From contig QUKC01000027.1 of the NCBI GenBank assembly GCA_003481005.1, positions 1-32,301 of the forward strand: 32,301 nucleotides of DNA. Reading direction: 5' to 3'. The stretch comes from Firmicutes bacterium TM09-10 (lineage in GTDB: Bacteria > Bacillota > Clostridia > Lachnospirales > Lachnospiraceae). The notes below the pieces were generated by a model. That model saw nothing but the letters and a program-made list of their open reading frames with translations, searched no databases and had not been told where the DNA came from. Shown here piece by piece: positions 1-6,848 of this stretch (positions are counted from its first letter, which is position 1; each line of letters begins with the position of its first letter). Made by a program: the position numbers and the translations under genes.

Positions 1-66
1 GATACGAAAGAGGATTTCAGTGTTCAGTTTTGAAGGTATGATAAACATTGTTTGTTGTATCTGAAT

Positions 67-140
67 GGCCTAGTGGCTCAGTTGGTTAGAGCGCCGCCCT
101 GTCACGGCGGAGGTCACGGGTTCGAGTCCCGTCTGGGTCG
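67..140 (+). tRNA. tRNA-Asp (GTC)
   Basis: The cloverleaf is complete: a 7-bp acceptor stem (67-73 with 133-139, two G-U pairs), a GTC anticodon in a loop closed by CCGCC/GGCGG, and a T arm with GGTTCGAGTCC. The discriminator base is G140. No CCA is encoded. It is the first of seven tRNA genes on the same strand. Confidence 0.97.
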
Positions 141-191
141 TCGGTTTCTTTATGAAACCGGAAGAACGAAGCGTGTTCTTCTCAACATAAT

Positions 192-264
192 GGGGTCTTA
201 GCTCAGCTGGGAGAGCATCTGCCTTACAAGCAGAGGGTCATAGGTTCGAGCCCTATAGGCCCCA
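192..264 (+). tRNA. tRNA-Val (TAC)
   Basis: The acceptor stem GGGGTCT (192-198) pairs with AGGCCCC (257-263). The anticodon loop CTTACAA carries TAC and is closed by TCTGC/GCAGA. The discriminator is A264. No CCA is encoded. Confidence 0.97.
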
Positions 265-292
265 TATTCCAAGAGATATGTTGAAAAGATGC

Positions 293-365
293 GCCGATGT
301 GGCTCAATTGGCAGAGCAGCTGATTTGTAATCAGCAGGTTATCGGTTCGAGTCCGATCATCGGCT
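293..365 (+). tRNA. tRNA-Thr (TGT)
   Basis: The acceptor stem GCCGATG (293-299) pairs with CATCGGC (358-364). The anticodon loop TTTGTAA carries TGT and is closed by GCTGA/TCAGC. The discriminator is T365. No CCA is encoded. Confidence 0.97.
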
Positions 366-387
366 TTATTCATTGAAAAATGAATAT

Positions 388-469
388 GGATGGATTCCCG
401 AGTGGCCAAAGGGGACAGACTGTAAATCTGCTGCAATTTGCTTCGGTGGTTCGAATCCACCTCCATCCA
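388..469 (+). tRNA. tRNA-Tyr (GTA)
   Basis: This is a class II tRNA of 82 bases with a long variable arm. The acceptor stem GGATGGA (388-394) pairs with TCCATCC (462-468). The anticodon loop CTGTAAA carries GTA. The discriminator is A469. No CCA is encoded. Confidence 0.97.
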
Positions 470-520
470 TTCTCTTTCAGGTATATTTTGAAAGAAGTTG
501 AATACAATATCATATGGTAA

Positions 521-594
521 CGCGGGGTGGAGCAGTCTGGAAGCTCGTCGGGCTCATAACCCGAAGGTCATAGGTTCAAATCCTGTCCCCGCTA
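521..594 (+). tRNA. Initiator tRNA-fMet (CAT)
   Basis: The anticodon is CAT, closed by a stem with the three consecutive G-C pairs (GGG/CCC) that mark bacterial initiator tRNA. Base pair 1-72 is open, as expected for formylation and initiation. Here it reads C1 against T72 (CGCGGGG at 521-527, CCCCGCT at 587-593), whereas C1 against A72 is the usual mismatch. The discriminator is A594. No CCA is encoded. Confidence 0.95.
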
Positions 595-600
595 CTCAAT

Positions 601-673
<73 letters not shown>

Positions 674-687
674 TTTTTCTATGGTAT

Positions 688-760
688 GGGATACTAGCTC
701 AGTCGGTAGAGCACCTGACTTTTAATCAGGTTGTCGGGGGTTCGAATCCCCCGTGTCTCA
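688..760 (+). tRNA. tRNA-Lys (TTT)
   Basis: The acceptor stem GGGATAC (688-694) pairs with GTGTCTC (753-759), with two G-U pairs. The anticodon loop CTTTTAA carries TTT and is closed by CCTGA/TCAGG. The discriminator is A760. It is the last tRNA of the cluster and is followed directly by a terminator. Confidence 0.97.
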
Positions 761-765
761 GTAAG

Positions 766-793
766 AAGACTTGAAACATCAAGTCTTTTTTTT
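766..793 (+). terminator. Rho-independent terminator of the tRNA cluster
   Basis: A 9-bp stem, AAGACTTGA (766-774) with TCAAGTCTT (779-787), closes a 4-base loop and runs into eight T (786-793). It ends the tRNA transcript 80 bases before the next gene. Confidence 0.9.
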
Positions 794-873
794 GTACCTG
801 AAATCCTGTACAATGTAGGATAAAAGAGTTTATTTTTTCTAAAACCGGTCAGAACAACAAAAGGAGCAGACAA

Positions 874-2229
874 ATGGCGGAACAGATCAAAATCATATTG
901 CCGGAAGCAGTAAAAAAGATTATCAACGTTTTGCAAAGTGCCGGATATGAAGCATGGGCGGTTGGCGGCTGCGTCCGCGACAGTATACTGCACCGCGAAC
1001 CGGATGACTGGGATATTACGACTTCTGCGAGACCGGAGCAGGTGAAAGTGTTGTTTCATCGTACAGTAGATACCGGTATTCAGCATGGAACAGTCACTGT
1101 TTTGATGGATAGGGTTGGTTACGAAGTGACGACCTATCGAATTGACGGAGAATATGAGGATTCGAGGCATCCGAAGGAGGTTACGTTTACAGCGTCGTTG
1201 CAGGAGGATCTGAGGAGACGGGATTTTACGATCAATGCCATGGCATATAATGAGGAAGCTGGTTTGGTAGATATTTTCGGGGGAATCGAGGATATTTCGA
1301 AAAAAGTGATCCGATGCGTTGGAGATGCGAAGGAGCGTTTCACAGAGGATGCACTGAGGATGATGCGTGCGGTTCGTTTTTCTGCCCAGTTGGGATATGA
1401 TATCGAGAAAGCGACACGTCTGGCGATCTGTGAACTGTCACAGACACTTGAAAAGATCAGCGCTGAACGGATCCGAACAGAGCTTTTAAAACTTCTGGTC
1501 AGCCCACATCCGGAGATGCTGCGGATATGCAGGGAAACGGGCATGACGGCTGTTTTTCTGCCGGAATTTGATCAGATGGCGCAGACAGTACAGAACAATC
1601 CACACCATTGCTATGATGTCGAGGAGCATACGATTCAGGCATTGATGCATTCTGCACCGGAAAAAACGCTGCGGCTTGCTCTTTTATTTCATGATATGGG
1701 AAAAGCGAAGACGCGGACGACGGATCAGGACGGCGTGGATCATTTTCATGGACATTCGGAGGTCAGCGCCGAGCTGGCAAGGACAATCCTGCGCCGATTG
1801 AAATTTGATAATGAAACGATCGATCGAGTTGTCCGTCTGGTGCGGGCACACGATGTGAAAATCGAACCTGGAGAACGAAATATGCGGTTTGCTTTAAACC
1901 GTCTGGGTCCGGATCTTTTTCCGGAATTGTTTTTGATGAAAGAGGCAGATCTGGCAGCCCAGAGTGATTATCAGCGGGAGGAGAAACAAGAACATCTCAG
2001 GAGAATGCAGGAAGATTATGAGGCAGTGATTGCAAGCGGTGCATGCCTGACATTAAAAGGGCTTGCGGTAAACGGCAAGGATCTGATCGGAATCGGGATG
2101 CAGGCAGGACGCGGGCTGGGAGATATTTTGCAGAAGCTTCTGGAAGAGGTGCTGGAAGAGCCGCAGCGCAATACGAAAGAATTTTTACTGGAGGAAGCCA
2201 GCAGGATACAGGTGAAAGGTTCCTTTTAA
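874..2229 (+). CDS. cca: CCA-adding enzyme (tRNA nucleotidyltransferase, HD-domain type)
   Basis: The 451-residue cytoplasmic enzyme adds or repairs the 3' CCA of tRNAs using CTP and ATP without a nucleic-acid template. The N-terminal nucleotidyltransferase domain shows GGCVRD and the DDWDITTSARPE metal-binding segment (about residues 31-60). RRDFTINAMAYN follows near residue 114, then EDALRMMRAVRFSAQLG, the RNA- and nucleotide-binding segment of class II poly(A)/CCA polymerases. A C-terminal HD domain (LLFHDMGKAKT, HFHGHSEVSAE) covers about residues 265-360. The start has an AAGGAG box 7 bases upstream. The gene lies just after seven tRNA genes that lack encoded CCA, so its role in building those ends is likely essential. 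Poly(A) polymerase is the main alternative for this superfamily; the HD domain and context favour the CCA enzyme. Confidence 0.93.
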   Translation: MAEQIKIILPEAVKKIINVLQSAGYEAWAVGGCVRDSILHREPDDWDITTSARPEQVKVLFHRTVDTGIQHGTVTVLMDRVGYEVTTYRIDGEYEDSRHPKEVTFTASLQEDLRRRDFTINAMAYNEEAGLVDIFGGIEDISKKVIRCVGDAKERFTEDALRMMRAVRFSAQLGYDIEKATRLAICELSQTLEKISAERIRTELLKLLVSPHPEMLRICRETGMTAVFLPEFDQMAQTVQNNPHHCYDVEEHTIQALMHSAPEKTLRLALLFHDMGKAKTRTTDQDGVDHFHGHSEVSAELARTILRRLKFDNETIDRVVRLVRAHDVKIEPGERNMRFALNRLGPDLFPELFLMKEADLAAQSDYQREEKQEHLRRMQEDYEAVIASGACLTLKGLAVNGKDLIGIGMQAGRGLGDILQKLLEEVLEEPQRNTKEFLLEEASRIQVKGSF

Positions 2230-2230
2230 C

Positions 2231-2276
2231 AAAAACAGCTCAGGATATTCTGATTTAGAGTCCTGAGCTGTTTTTT
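2231..2276. terminator. Bidirectional terminator between cca and the AGE-family gene
   Basis: A long hairpin has AAAAACAGCTCAGGA (2231-2245) on one arm and TCCTGAGCTGTTTTTT (2261-2276) on the other, with a 15-base loop. The A and T runs on either side allow it to end both cca (plus) and the convergent gene at 2333-3580 (minus). Confidence 0.88.
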
Positions 2277-2332
2277 ATATGCATTTTGCGATGCTCGTTC
2301 TCAGGAATAAAATGTCACATGAGAATTTGCAA

Positions 2333-3580
2333 TTAGCAGAACTTGCCGCCTTTTACTGCAGGAGCGATAGACAGATCTGCGGTATAGAACGGGATCAAGG
2401 TAGCCTGTACTGCATGATACAGATCAGACTTGCCGGGCCATACGGTGCCGATCAGGTTGTTGTTTGCATCCAGCTGATGGAACCAGGAGCCGTGTACATG
2501 ATCCAGAACCTTTTCATCCAGATACTGCATGAACTCAGCAAAGTTGTCTGCATATTTCTGGTTGCCGGTTACATGGAACAGAACTGCGGAAGTATTGATT
2601 GCTTCTGCAAGAGTCCAGTGCATTCTGTCGTGAACAACCGGTTTGCCGTTCCAATCGGTGGTGTAAACGATACCCGGAGCGCCGTCAGCATTCCATGCGT
2701 CTTCGATTGCACGGTTGTACAGGTTTTCTGCAACAGTGATGTATTTGGAAGCGCCCTCTTTGTCGCCCTTGAAGGTGGACAGAGCCCACTGGGTGATCAG
2801 ACGGGACCATTCGATACCGTGACCGGGGGTTGCGCCGTAAGGCTTGAACTGATCGTCAGGACGATCTTTGTTGCATTCCAGATCAGCAACCCACTCTTTG
2901 GTGAAGTGTTCCGGGATTCTCCAGTTGTTTGCGGATGCCCAGCCAACAACGTGATCGATGATGCGGCCTGCTCTTACGCGGTATTTCTCATCGCCGGTTA
3001 CGTCTGCAGCTGCCAGGAAAGCTTCTACAGTGTGCATGTTGGCATTTAAGCCGCGGTAGTCGTCCAGAACGGTGAATTCGGTGTTCCAGGTATCGCAGGA
3101 AAGACCTTCTTCTTCATTCCAGAAACGCAGGTCATACAGAGCAAGAGCATCGTCTAACAGCTCTTTTGCACCGGGAATGTCTGCAAGGACGCCGGAGGAA
3201 GCTGCAAGAATTACGAATGCGTGTGCATAGCACTGTTTGTTGGGCAGGATATTACCGTCTGCAGTCAGACCGGCATACCAGCCGCCGTTTGCAGTATCAT
3301 GCAGTTCGCCGCGCAGACCTTTGATCGCTGCTGCAGCAAGCTCTTTGCTGCCGGGATGACCGAGGAAGGATGCCAGGCTGTATACATGTGCCATACGGCT
3401 GGTGATCCATGTCTCACGGTTGCGATCTTTCCACGGAGTACCATCATCTCCTAAATAATAAGAACTTCCGCCAGGAGCGGGGAAGTTATGGCCGAAAGAA
3501 AACAGTCCTTCTCTGACATCAGCCAGAAAAGCTTCGTTTTCCTTGGTACCGAGCTGATATTTTACATTTAATTCGCTCAT
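2333..3580 (-). CDS. AGE-family sugar isomerase/2-epimerase (YihS/mannose-isomerase-like)
   Basis: The 415-residue protein belongs to the N-acylglucosamine 2-epimerase superfamily, (alpha/alpha)6-barrel enzymes that interconvert aldose and ketose or 2-epimeric sugars in the cytoplasm. Seen motifs: RETWITSRMAHVYSLA near residue 55, NKQCYAHAFVILA near 115, NANMHTVEAFL near 180 (the Asn and His pair used by YihS-type isomerases), PGHGIEWSRL near 254 (His and Glu), and SDLYHAVQATLIP near the C-terminus (catalytic His). The pattern resembles YihS/D-mannose isomerases more than renin-binding-protein epimerases, but N-acylglucosamine or cellobiose epimerase cannot be excluded. It has no sugar transporter or kinase next to it, so the substrate is open. 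The GGGAAA box precedes the ATG at a normal distance on the minus strand. Codon use is biased toward preferred codons, suggesting good expression. Confidence 0.85.
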   Translation of the reverse strand: MSELNVKYQLGTKENEAFLADVREGLFSFGHNFPAPGGSSYYLGDDGTPWKDRNRETWITSRMAHVYSLASFLGHPGSKELAAAAIKGLRGELHDTANGGWYAGLTADGNILPNKQCYAHAFVILAASSGVLADIPGAKELLDDALALYDLRFWNEEEGLSCDTWNTEFTVLDDYRGLNANMHTVEAFLAAADVTGDEKYRVRAGRIIDHVVGWASANNWRIPEHFTKEWVADLECNKDRPDDQFKPYGATPGHGIEWSRLITQWALSTFKGDKEGASKYITVAENLYNRAIEDAWNADGAPGIVYTTDWNGKPVVHDRMHWTLAEAINTSAVLFHVTGNQKYADNFAEFMQYLDEKVLDHVHGSWFHQLDANNNLIGTVWPGKSDLYHAVQATLIPFYTADLSIAPAVKGGKFC

Positions 3581-3595
3581 TTGTTTTCCCTTTCC

Positions 3596-3615
3596 TCAGC
3601 GTATTGATACGCTGA
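3596..3615 (-). promoter_or_regulatory. 20-bp palindrome upstream of the AGE-family gene, possible operator
   Basis: TCAGCGTAT (3596-3604) and ATACGCTGA (3607-3615) form a perfect 9-bp inverted repeat with a 2-base centre, 16 bases before the start codon of the minus-strand gene. A TACAAT -10-like hexamer lies slightly upstream on that strand, with a poor -35. The position fits a repressor operator or a small 5' UTR hairpin; which one cannot be told. Confidence 0.4.
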
Positions 3616-3684
3616 CCCTTTATACGGTTATTGTATCAGATGGAGTCTGAAAATGAAATAGGATTTTCAGGAAGATGTTGACAT

Positions 3685-3848
3685 GTTACAGTTCACTCGC
3701 GCCATTCGCAAAAGCGCATCTTCGATGCTTTCCGCTGCTTCGCAGCTCATTTTTGCTCATAAAAGGGCGCTCCCTTCATGGTTTCTTGTGCACAGATTCT
3801 CATGCGAGCATGGAATCTGCCCACAAGAAACCACGAGTGAACTGTAAC
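3685..3848. repeat. 164-bp folded intergenic element with 15-bp terminal inverted repeats
   Basis: GTTACAGTTCACTCG (3685-3699) is repeated in perfect inverted form at 3834-3848. Inside are GCATC/GATGC and GCTGC/GCAGC hairpins and a long hairpin at 3779-3833: GGTTTCTTGTG pairs with CACAAGAAACC, then CAGATTC with GAATCTG, then CATG with CATG around CGAG. No coding sequence fits. It fills most of the 3581-3915 gap between the divergent genes and resembles a MITE-like or REP-like palindromic element. Its copy number elsewhere is unknown. Confidence 0.6.
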
Positions 3849-3855
3849 GTTGATA

Positions 3856-3884
3856 CATAACCGGAACATTTTGCTCATAGGATA
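3856..3884 (+). promoter_or_regulatory. Possible mother-cell sigma factor (SigK/SigE-like) promoter for the CotS-like gene
   Basis: CATAGGATA at 3876-3884 matches the CATANNNTA -10 pattern described for Bacillus SigK promoters, and an AC dinucleotide lies about 18 bases upstream, at the -35. It sits 31 bases before the proposed start codon. No SigA-like -35 fits. The assignment rests on short motifs and on the spore-related gene that follows. Confidence 0.35.
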
Positions 3885-3915
3885 GGTAGTACCTAAGAGG
3901 CGGGAGGGAATGCTG

Positions 3916-4899
3916 GTGAATGACAGGTCCGTAAGCGTACTGGAAAATTATGATTTTGAAGTGATCCGCACACAGAAAAGCAGGAATGCAATTTTATGTG
4001 AGACGAATAAAGGTTGGTATATCTTGAAAGAATATAAAGGACCGGTCTTTCGGCTGGAAATGATGGCAAAGGTACTGGAGGGAGTCCGGCAAAACGGCTT
4101 TACGCGTGCGGAACAGCTTCTGTATACAAAGGAAGGCGCACTGTTTTGCTGCGATCAGGAGCAGAACAGATGCATTGTAAAAAGCTGGCCACAGGGAAGA
4201 GAATGCAGTTTAAAGGATGGACAGGAATGCCGAGATGCTATGCGCACCCTGGCGGTTCTGCACAGTGCGCTGCATTTTCCACAGCTGCAGCAGGAGTATG
4301 GGCTGCACGCAGTCAGCCTGGCAGAGGAATATGAGAAACGGAACCGGGAGCTGCGTAAGGTCAGACGTTTTTTGCGGGAAAAGAGTCAAAAGACAACGTT
4401 TGAGATCAACCTGCAGCAGACGTTTGATCTGTTTTTGGAAGAGGCGGAGCGGGTGACGGAGGACGTCCGTTCCTATGGGTCTCTTCTGGATGCGCGGGAA
4501 TGCGAGGAAAGCGGAAGCTTTTGTCACGGGGATTATCAGCATCACAATCTGCTCTGTCAGAATACGACGTCCGTCATCAATTTTGAAAAATGTGCCCTGG
4601 ACAGTCAGATGCGGGATCTGTATCTTTTTCTGCGTAAGCTATTAGAGAAGACGAACTGGTCAGTGCCGCTGGCGAGAGGACTTTTAGACGTTTACGGCAG
4701 GATCAGCCCGCTGTCTGCGGTGGATTATCTGCAGCTGTATTATCGCTTTGCATACCCGGAAAAATTCTGGAAAATTGTCAATTTTTACTATAATAGTCGG
4801 AAAGTATGGATACCTGGAAGGCACATGGAAAAGCTGGAGCGGCTGCTCATTCAGCAGGGTGTGAAAAAGGCTTTCCTGGAGCAGACATTTTCCCTGTAA
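3916..4899 (+). CDS. CotS-family spore coat kinase-like protein
   Basis: The protein has an aminoglycoside-phosphotransferase fold and belongs to the CotS/YutH group, whose known members sit in the spore coat. ILKEYKGP near residue 35 is the likely ATP-binding Lys region; FCHGDYQHHNLL near residue 204 is the catalytic HGD motif. The metal-binding motif, normally I-D-F, reads I-N-F-E near residue 222, so phosphotransfer may be weak or lost. The start is taken at GTG 3916 because the GGAGG box at 3903-3907 then has an 8-base spacing; ATG 3910 would leave only 2 bases, and relatives begin with MNDR. About 327 residues, normal for the family. It precedes HU without a terminator. The substrate is unknown. 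Confidence 0.75.
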   Translation: MNDRSVSVLENYDFEVIRTQKSRNAILCETNKGWYILKEYKGPVFRLEMMAKVLEGVRQNGFTRAEQLLYTKEGALFCCDQEQNRCIVKSWPQGRECSLKDGQECRDAMRTLAVLHSALHFPQLQQEYGLHAVSLAEEYEKRNRELRKVRRFLREKSQKTTFEINLQQTFDLFLEEAERVTEDVRSYGSLLDARECEESGSFCHGDYQHHNLLCQNTTSVINFEKCALDSQMRDLYLFLRKLLEKTNWSVPLARGLLDVYGRISPLSAVDYLQLYYRFAYPEKFWKIVNFYYNSRKVWIPGRHMEKLERLLIQQGVKKAFLEQTFSL

Positions 4900-4902
4900 G
4901 TA

Positions 4903-4931
4903 TTGACAAACAAAGGAACTACAGGTATAAA
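4903..4931 (+). promoter_or_regulatory. SigA promoter of the HU gene
   Basis: A perfect TTGACA (4903-4908) is separated by 17 bases from TATAAA (4926-4931). A second TATAAT lies at 4937-4942. The promoter begins three bases after the stop codon of the kinase gene. The leader contains a small GGGCA/TGCCC hairpin at 4950-4963 followed by TTTT. Confidence 0.85.
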
Positions 4932-5012
4932 TAGAATATAATGTTTCTGGGCAGGACTGCCCTTTTAGACATTTCGAATGGAACAGGAAAAGAAATACAG
5001 GAGGAGTTCATA

Positions 5013-5285
5013 ATGAACAAGACAGAATTAGTTGCTGCCATCGCTGAGCAGGCAGAGATTTCGAAGAAGGATGCAGAGAAGGCTTTAAAGGCTTTCACTG
5101 ATGTTGTAGCAGAAGAACTGAAGAAAGGCGAGAAGATTCAGCTGGTTGGCTTCGGTACTTTTGAAGTATCTGAAAGAGCTGCAAGAGAAGGCAGAAATCC
5201 TCAGACTGGCGAAGCAATGACAATCGCAGCTTCTAAGACCCCTAAGTTCAAAGCTGGTAAGGCTTTAAAGGATTCTATTAACTAA
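5013..5285 (+). CDS. hup: HU-family DNA-binding protein
   Basis: The 90-residue nucleoid protein binds and bends DNA without strong sequence preference as a dimer. The whole family signature is present: [28 protein letters not shown] forms the helical dimer part (given here by its ends), then [26 protein letters not shown], the beta arm with the conserved GRNPQTG tip, then FKAGKALKD at the C-terminus. The start at 5013 is preceded by GGAGG at 5001-5005; an earlier in-frame ATG at 4941 lies inside the promoter region. It has its own strong promoter and terminator, and its codons are strongly biased as in highly expressed genes. Confidence 0.96.
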   Translation: MNKTELVAAIAEQAEISKKDAEKALKAFTDVVAEELKKGEKIQLVGFGTFEVSERAAREGRNPQTGEAMTIAASKTPKFKAGKALKDSIN

Positions 5286-5299
5286 ATCAGAAGATGACA

Positions 5300-5326
5300 G
5301 GGCAGCTGCTGATGCGGCTGCCTTTT
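5300..5326 (+). terminator. Terminator after HU
   Basis: GGCAGC (5301-5306) pairs with GCTGCC (5317-5322) across a 10-base loop, followed by TTTT, 15 bases after the HU stop codon. Confidence 0.75.
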
Positions 5327-5412
5327 GTTATTCTATAAATAACGTTGTTCTTATACGATAACAAATGCTCCGCCGGCGGCGGTTAGCATTTAGTAGAGAA
5401 GGGAAAGAAACG

Positions 5413-5652
5413 ATGAGACTGGACAAATATTTGAAGGTATCCCGGCTGATTAAACGCCGCACCGTTGCAAACGAGGCATGCGACGCGGGCAGAGTGTTGT
5501 TAAATGACAAGGTGGCGCGTGCGTCCGCAGAAGTAAAGGCAGGAGACGTGATTACGATTCAGTTTGGCAATAAGGATGTAAAGGTCGAGGTTCTGACTGT
5601 ACAGGAAACTGTACGCAAAGAAGAAGCAAAAGAGATGTTTCAATATCTCTAA
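5413..5652 (+). CDS. rqcP: S4-domain RNA-binding protein (RqcP/YabO-like, Hsp15 relative)
   Basis: The 79-residue protein is a single S4 RNA-binding domain: MRLDKYLKVSRLIKRRTVANEACDAGRVLLN followed by KAGDVITIQFG (ends cited). In Bacillus the homologue RqcP (YabO) works with RqcH in adding Ala tails to stalled nascent chains on 50S subunits. The position directly before yabP-yabQ-divIC is the same as in Bacillus, which supports orthology. The start at 5413 has GGGAAAG upstream; an earlier in-frame ATG at 5365 has no ribosome binding site and falls in a leader hairpin (AAATGCT 5363-5369 with AGCATTT 5385-5391). Confidence 0.88.
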   Translation: MRLDKYLKVSRLIKRRTVANEACDAGRVLLNDKVARASAEVKAGDVITIQFGNKDVKVEVLTVQETVRKEEAKEMFQYL

Positions 5653-5654
5653 AG

Positions 5655-5685
5655 TCATAACGGCAGACATCAGCGCGTATACTGT
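5655..5685 (+). promoter_or_regulatory. Possible SigE-type promoter for yabP-yabQ
   Basis: TCATAAC (5655-5661) and TATACTGT (5678-5685) resemble the Bacillus SigE consensus (TCATATT and CATACANT) with a 16-base spacer. A SigA -35 is not present at the right distance. The yabP and yabQ genes are under SigE control in Bacillus subtilis, which makes the match meaningful, but it remains a short-motif call. Confidence 0.35.
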
Positions 5686-5711
5686 GTAAGGAACAGTAAG
5701 GAGGGCGCGCG

Positions 5712-6002
5712 ATGGAAGAATTAAACAGCAGAGCAGGACAGCACCGGATCAGTTTGGTCAACCGGGAAGTGTGTGCGATTAACGGCGTTTCCGATGTGCT
5801 TTCCTTTGATGTGGGGGAAGTGCTTCTGGAGACAGAGCAGGGGATGCTGATGATCCGCGGCAGTGAGCTGCATGTGAGCCGTCTGACGCTGGAAAAGGGA
5901 GAAGTGGACATTGACGGGCGGATTGATAGCTTGACCTATTCAGAACAGACAGCTTCGGCGGGCAGCAAAGCGGAATCGCTGCTGAGTCGGCTGTTTCGGT
6001 GA
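5712..6002 (+). CDS. yabP: Sporulation protein YabP
   Basis: The 96-residue protein matches the YabP/YqfC family: HRISLVNREVCAINGVSDVLSFD near the N-terminus and a beta-rich core with LLETEQGMLMIRGSELHVSRLTLEKGEVDIDGRIDSLTY (ends cited). YqfC/YabP family members are small sporulation proteins required for proper coat or cortex formation in Bacillus. AAGGAGG at 5698-5704 stands 7 bases before the start. The C-terminal 20 residues are variable. It is 3 bases from yabQ, so the two are co-translated. Confidence 0.9.
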   Translation: MEELNSRAGQHRISLVNREVCAINGVSDVLSFDVGEVLLETEQGMLMIRGSELHVSRLTLEKGEVDIDGRIDSLTYSEQTASAGSKAESLLSRLFR

Positions 6003-6005
6003 CGG

Positions 6006-6527
6006 ATGAGCAGTGAGATCGCCAGAGAGGGAACGTTCTGGCTGCATTCGGTTTTGCTGGGGATGGCGGTGACGCTTGTTTACGATTTTCTGCGGATTTT
6101 CCGGAGAGTATTTCCACACGGAATATTCTGGATTTCGATAGAGGATCTTATTTACTGGTGTGTTGTGGCAGGCAGCTTTTTTTCCCTGTTATATCTGGAA
6201 AATAATGGAACATTTCGGTGGTTCTGCGTATTCGGGGCAGCAGTTGGGATGCTCGTTGTAAAAAGCACGGCGAGTCCTTTTCTGGTAAAAGCTGGAGCGC
6301 GGTTCGGTCTCTGGATAAAAAAGGTGATTTCCTATGTAGCAGGATGGCTGATGCGTCCCGTAAAGTATACCTTTCGAATAGGAAAAAACGGTTTTTCGAA
6401 AATTTTCAGAGGTGCCAGACGGAGTGCAAGAATTTTGAAAAAGCGGTTGACTAGCCGTTTAAAACTGGCTAAAATAGCTTTATGTAAACAGAACAGAAAA
6501 GCATTGCGAGGCAGGAAAAATGGTTAA
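6006..6527 (+). CDS. yabQ: Spore cortex biosynthesis protein YabQ
   Basis: The 173-residue membrane protein has an N-terminal core with about three hydrophobic segments (roughly residues 13-30, 44-65 and 70-87). It shows the family pattern LGMAVTLVYDFLRIFRR and IEDLIYWCVVAGSFFSLLY, where the charged DFLR motif follows the first helix. The C-terminal third is very basic. YabQ is needed for cortex formation in the Bacillus forespore envelope. It follows yabP by 3 bases and overlaps divIC by 8 bases. Confidence 0.88.
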   Translation: MSSEIAREGTFWLHSVLLGMAVTLVYDFLRIFRRVFPHGIFWISIEDLIYWCVVAGSFFSLLYLENNGTFRWFCVFGAAVGMLVVKSTASPFLVKAGARFGLWIKKVISYVAGWLMRPVKYTFRIGKNGFSKIFRGARRSARILKKRLTSRLKLAKIALCKQNRKALRGRKNG

Positions 6528-6831
6528 AAGAAAGATTGTTTTTCGCCGGAAGAAACGGGAGAACCGTTTGAGCATGCTTCTGGTAACGATGGTAGTTCTG
6601 ATGGTGCTGGCGGTAGTATCGATCCGGAGCATGGAGCTGCGACAGAAGCAGCAGGGATATCAGGATCAAATTAAACAGCTTACGCAACAGATTGAAGAAG
6701 AGACACAGCGGACGGCGGAAATCGAAGAATACGAAAAATACACCAAGACGCGCAAATATGTCGAAGAGGTTGCAAAGGATAAGCTCGGACTGGTGTATGA
6801 CGGTGAAATTATTTTTAAACCGGAGAATTGA
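6520..6831 (+). CDS. divIC: Septum formation initiator DivIC/FtsB-type protein
   Basis: The 103-residue bitopic membrane protein has a basic N-terminus (MVKRKIVFRRKKRENR), one membrane helix at about residues 18-37, a coiled coil at about 40-75 rich in Gln and Glu, and a C-terminal YVEEVAKDKLGLVYDGEIIF segment, the hallmark of the DivIC/FtsB family. It belongs to the divisome complex with FtsL and DivIB. The start overlaps the yabQ stop region by 8 bases, and GAGGCAGG lies just upstream. The position after yabQ and before spoIIE matches the conserved Firmicutes order. Confidence 0.9.
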   Translation: MVKRKIVFRRKKRENRLSMLLVTMVVLMVLAVVSIRSMELRQKQQGYQDQIKQLTQQIEEETQRTAEIEEYEKYTKTRKYVEEVAKDKLGLVYDGEIIFKPEN

Positions 6832-6848
6832 GAGACGGCTGTGAAAAC

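Noticed and set aside
1..66. End of an rRNA operon at the left edge
   Set aside because: The first 66 bases might be a spacer after an rRNA gene, since tRNA clusters often follow 5S or 23S genes, but no rRNA sequence can be recognised.
2279..3049. Plus-strand frame of 256 codons opposite the AGE-family gene
   Set aside because: The minus-strand frame has clear family motifs over its full length. The plus frame has no known motif, a Cys-rich odd composition and no ribosome binding site.
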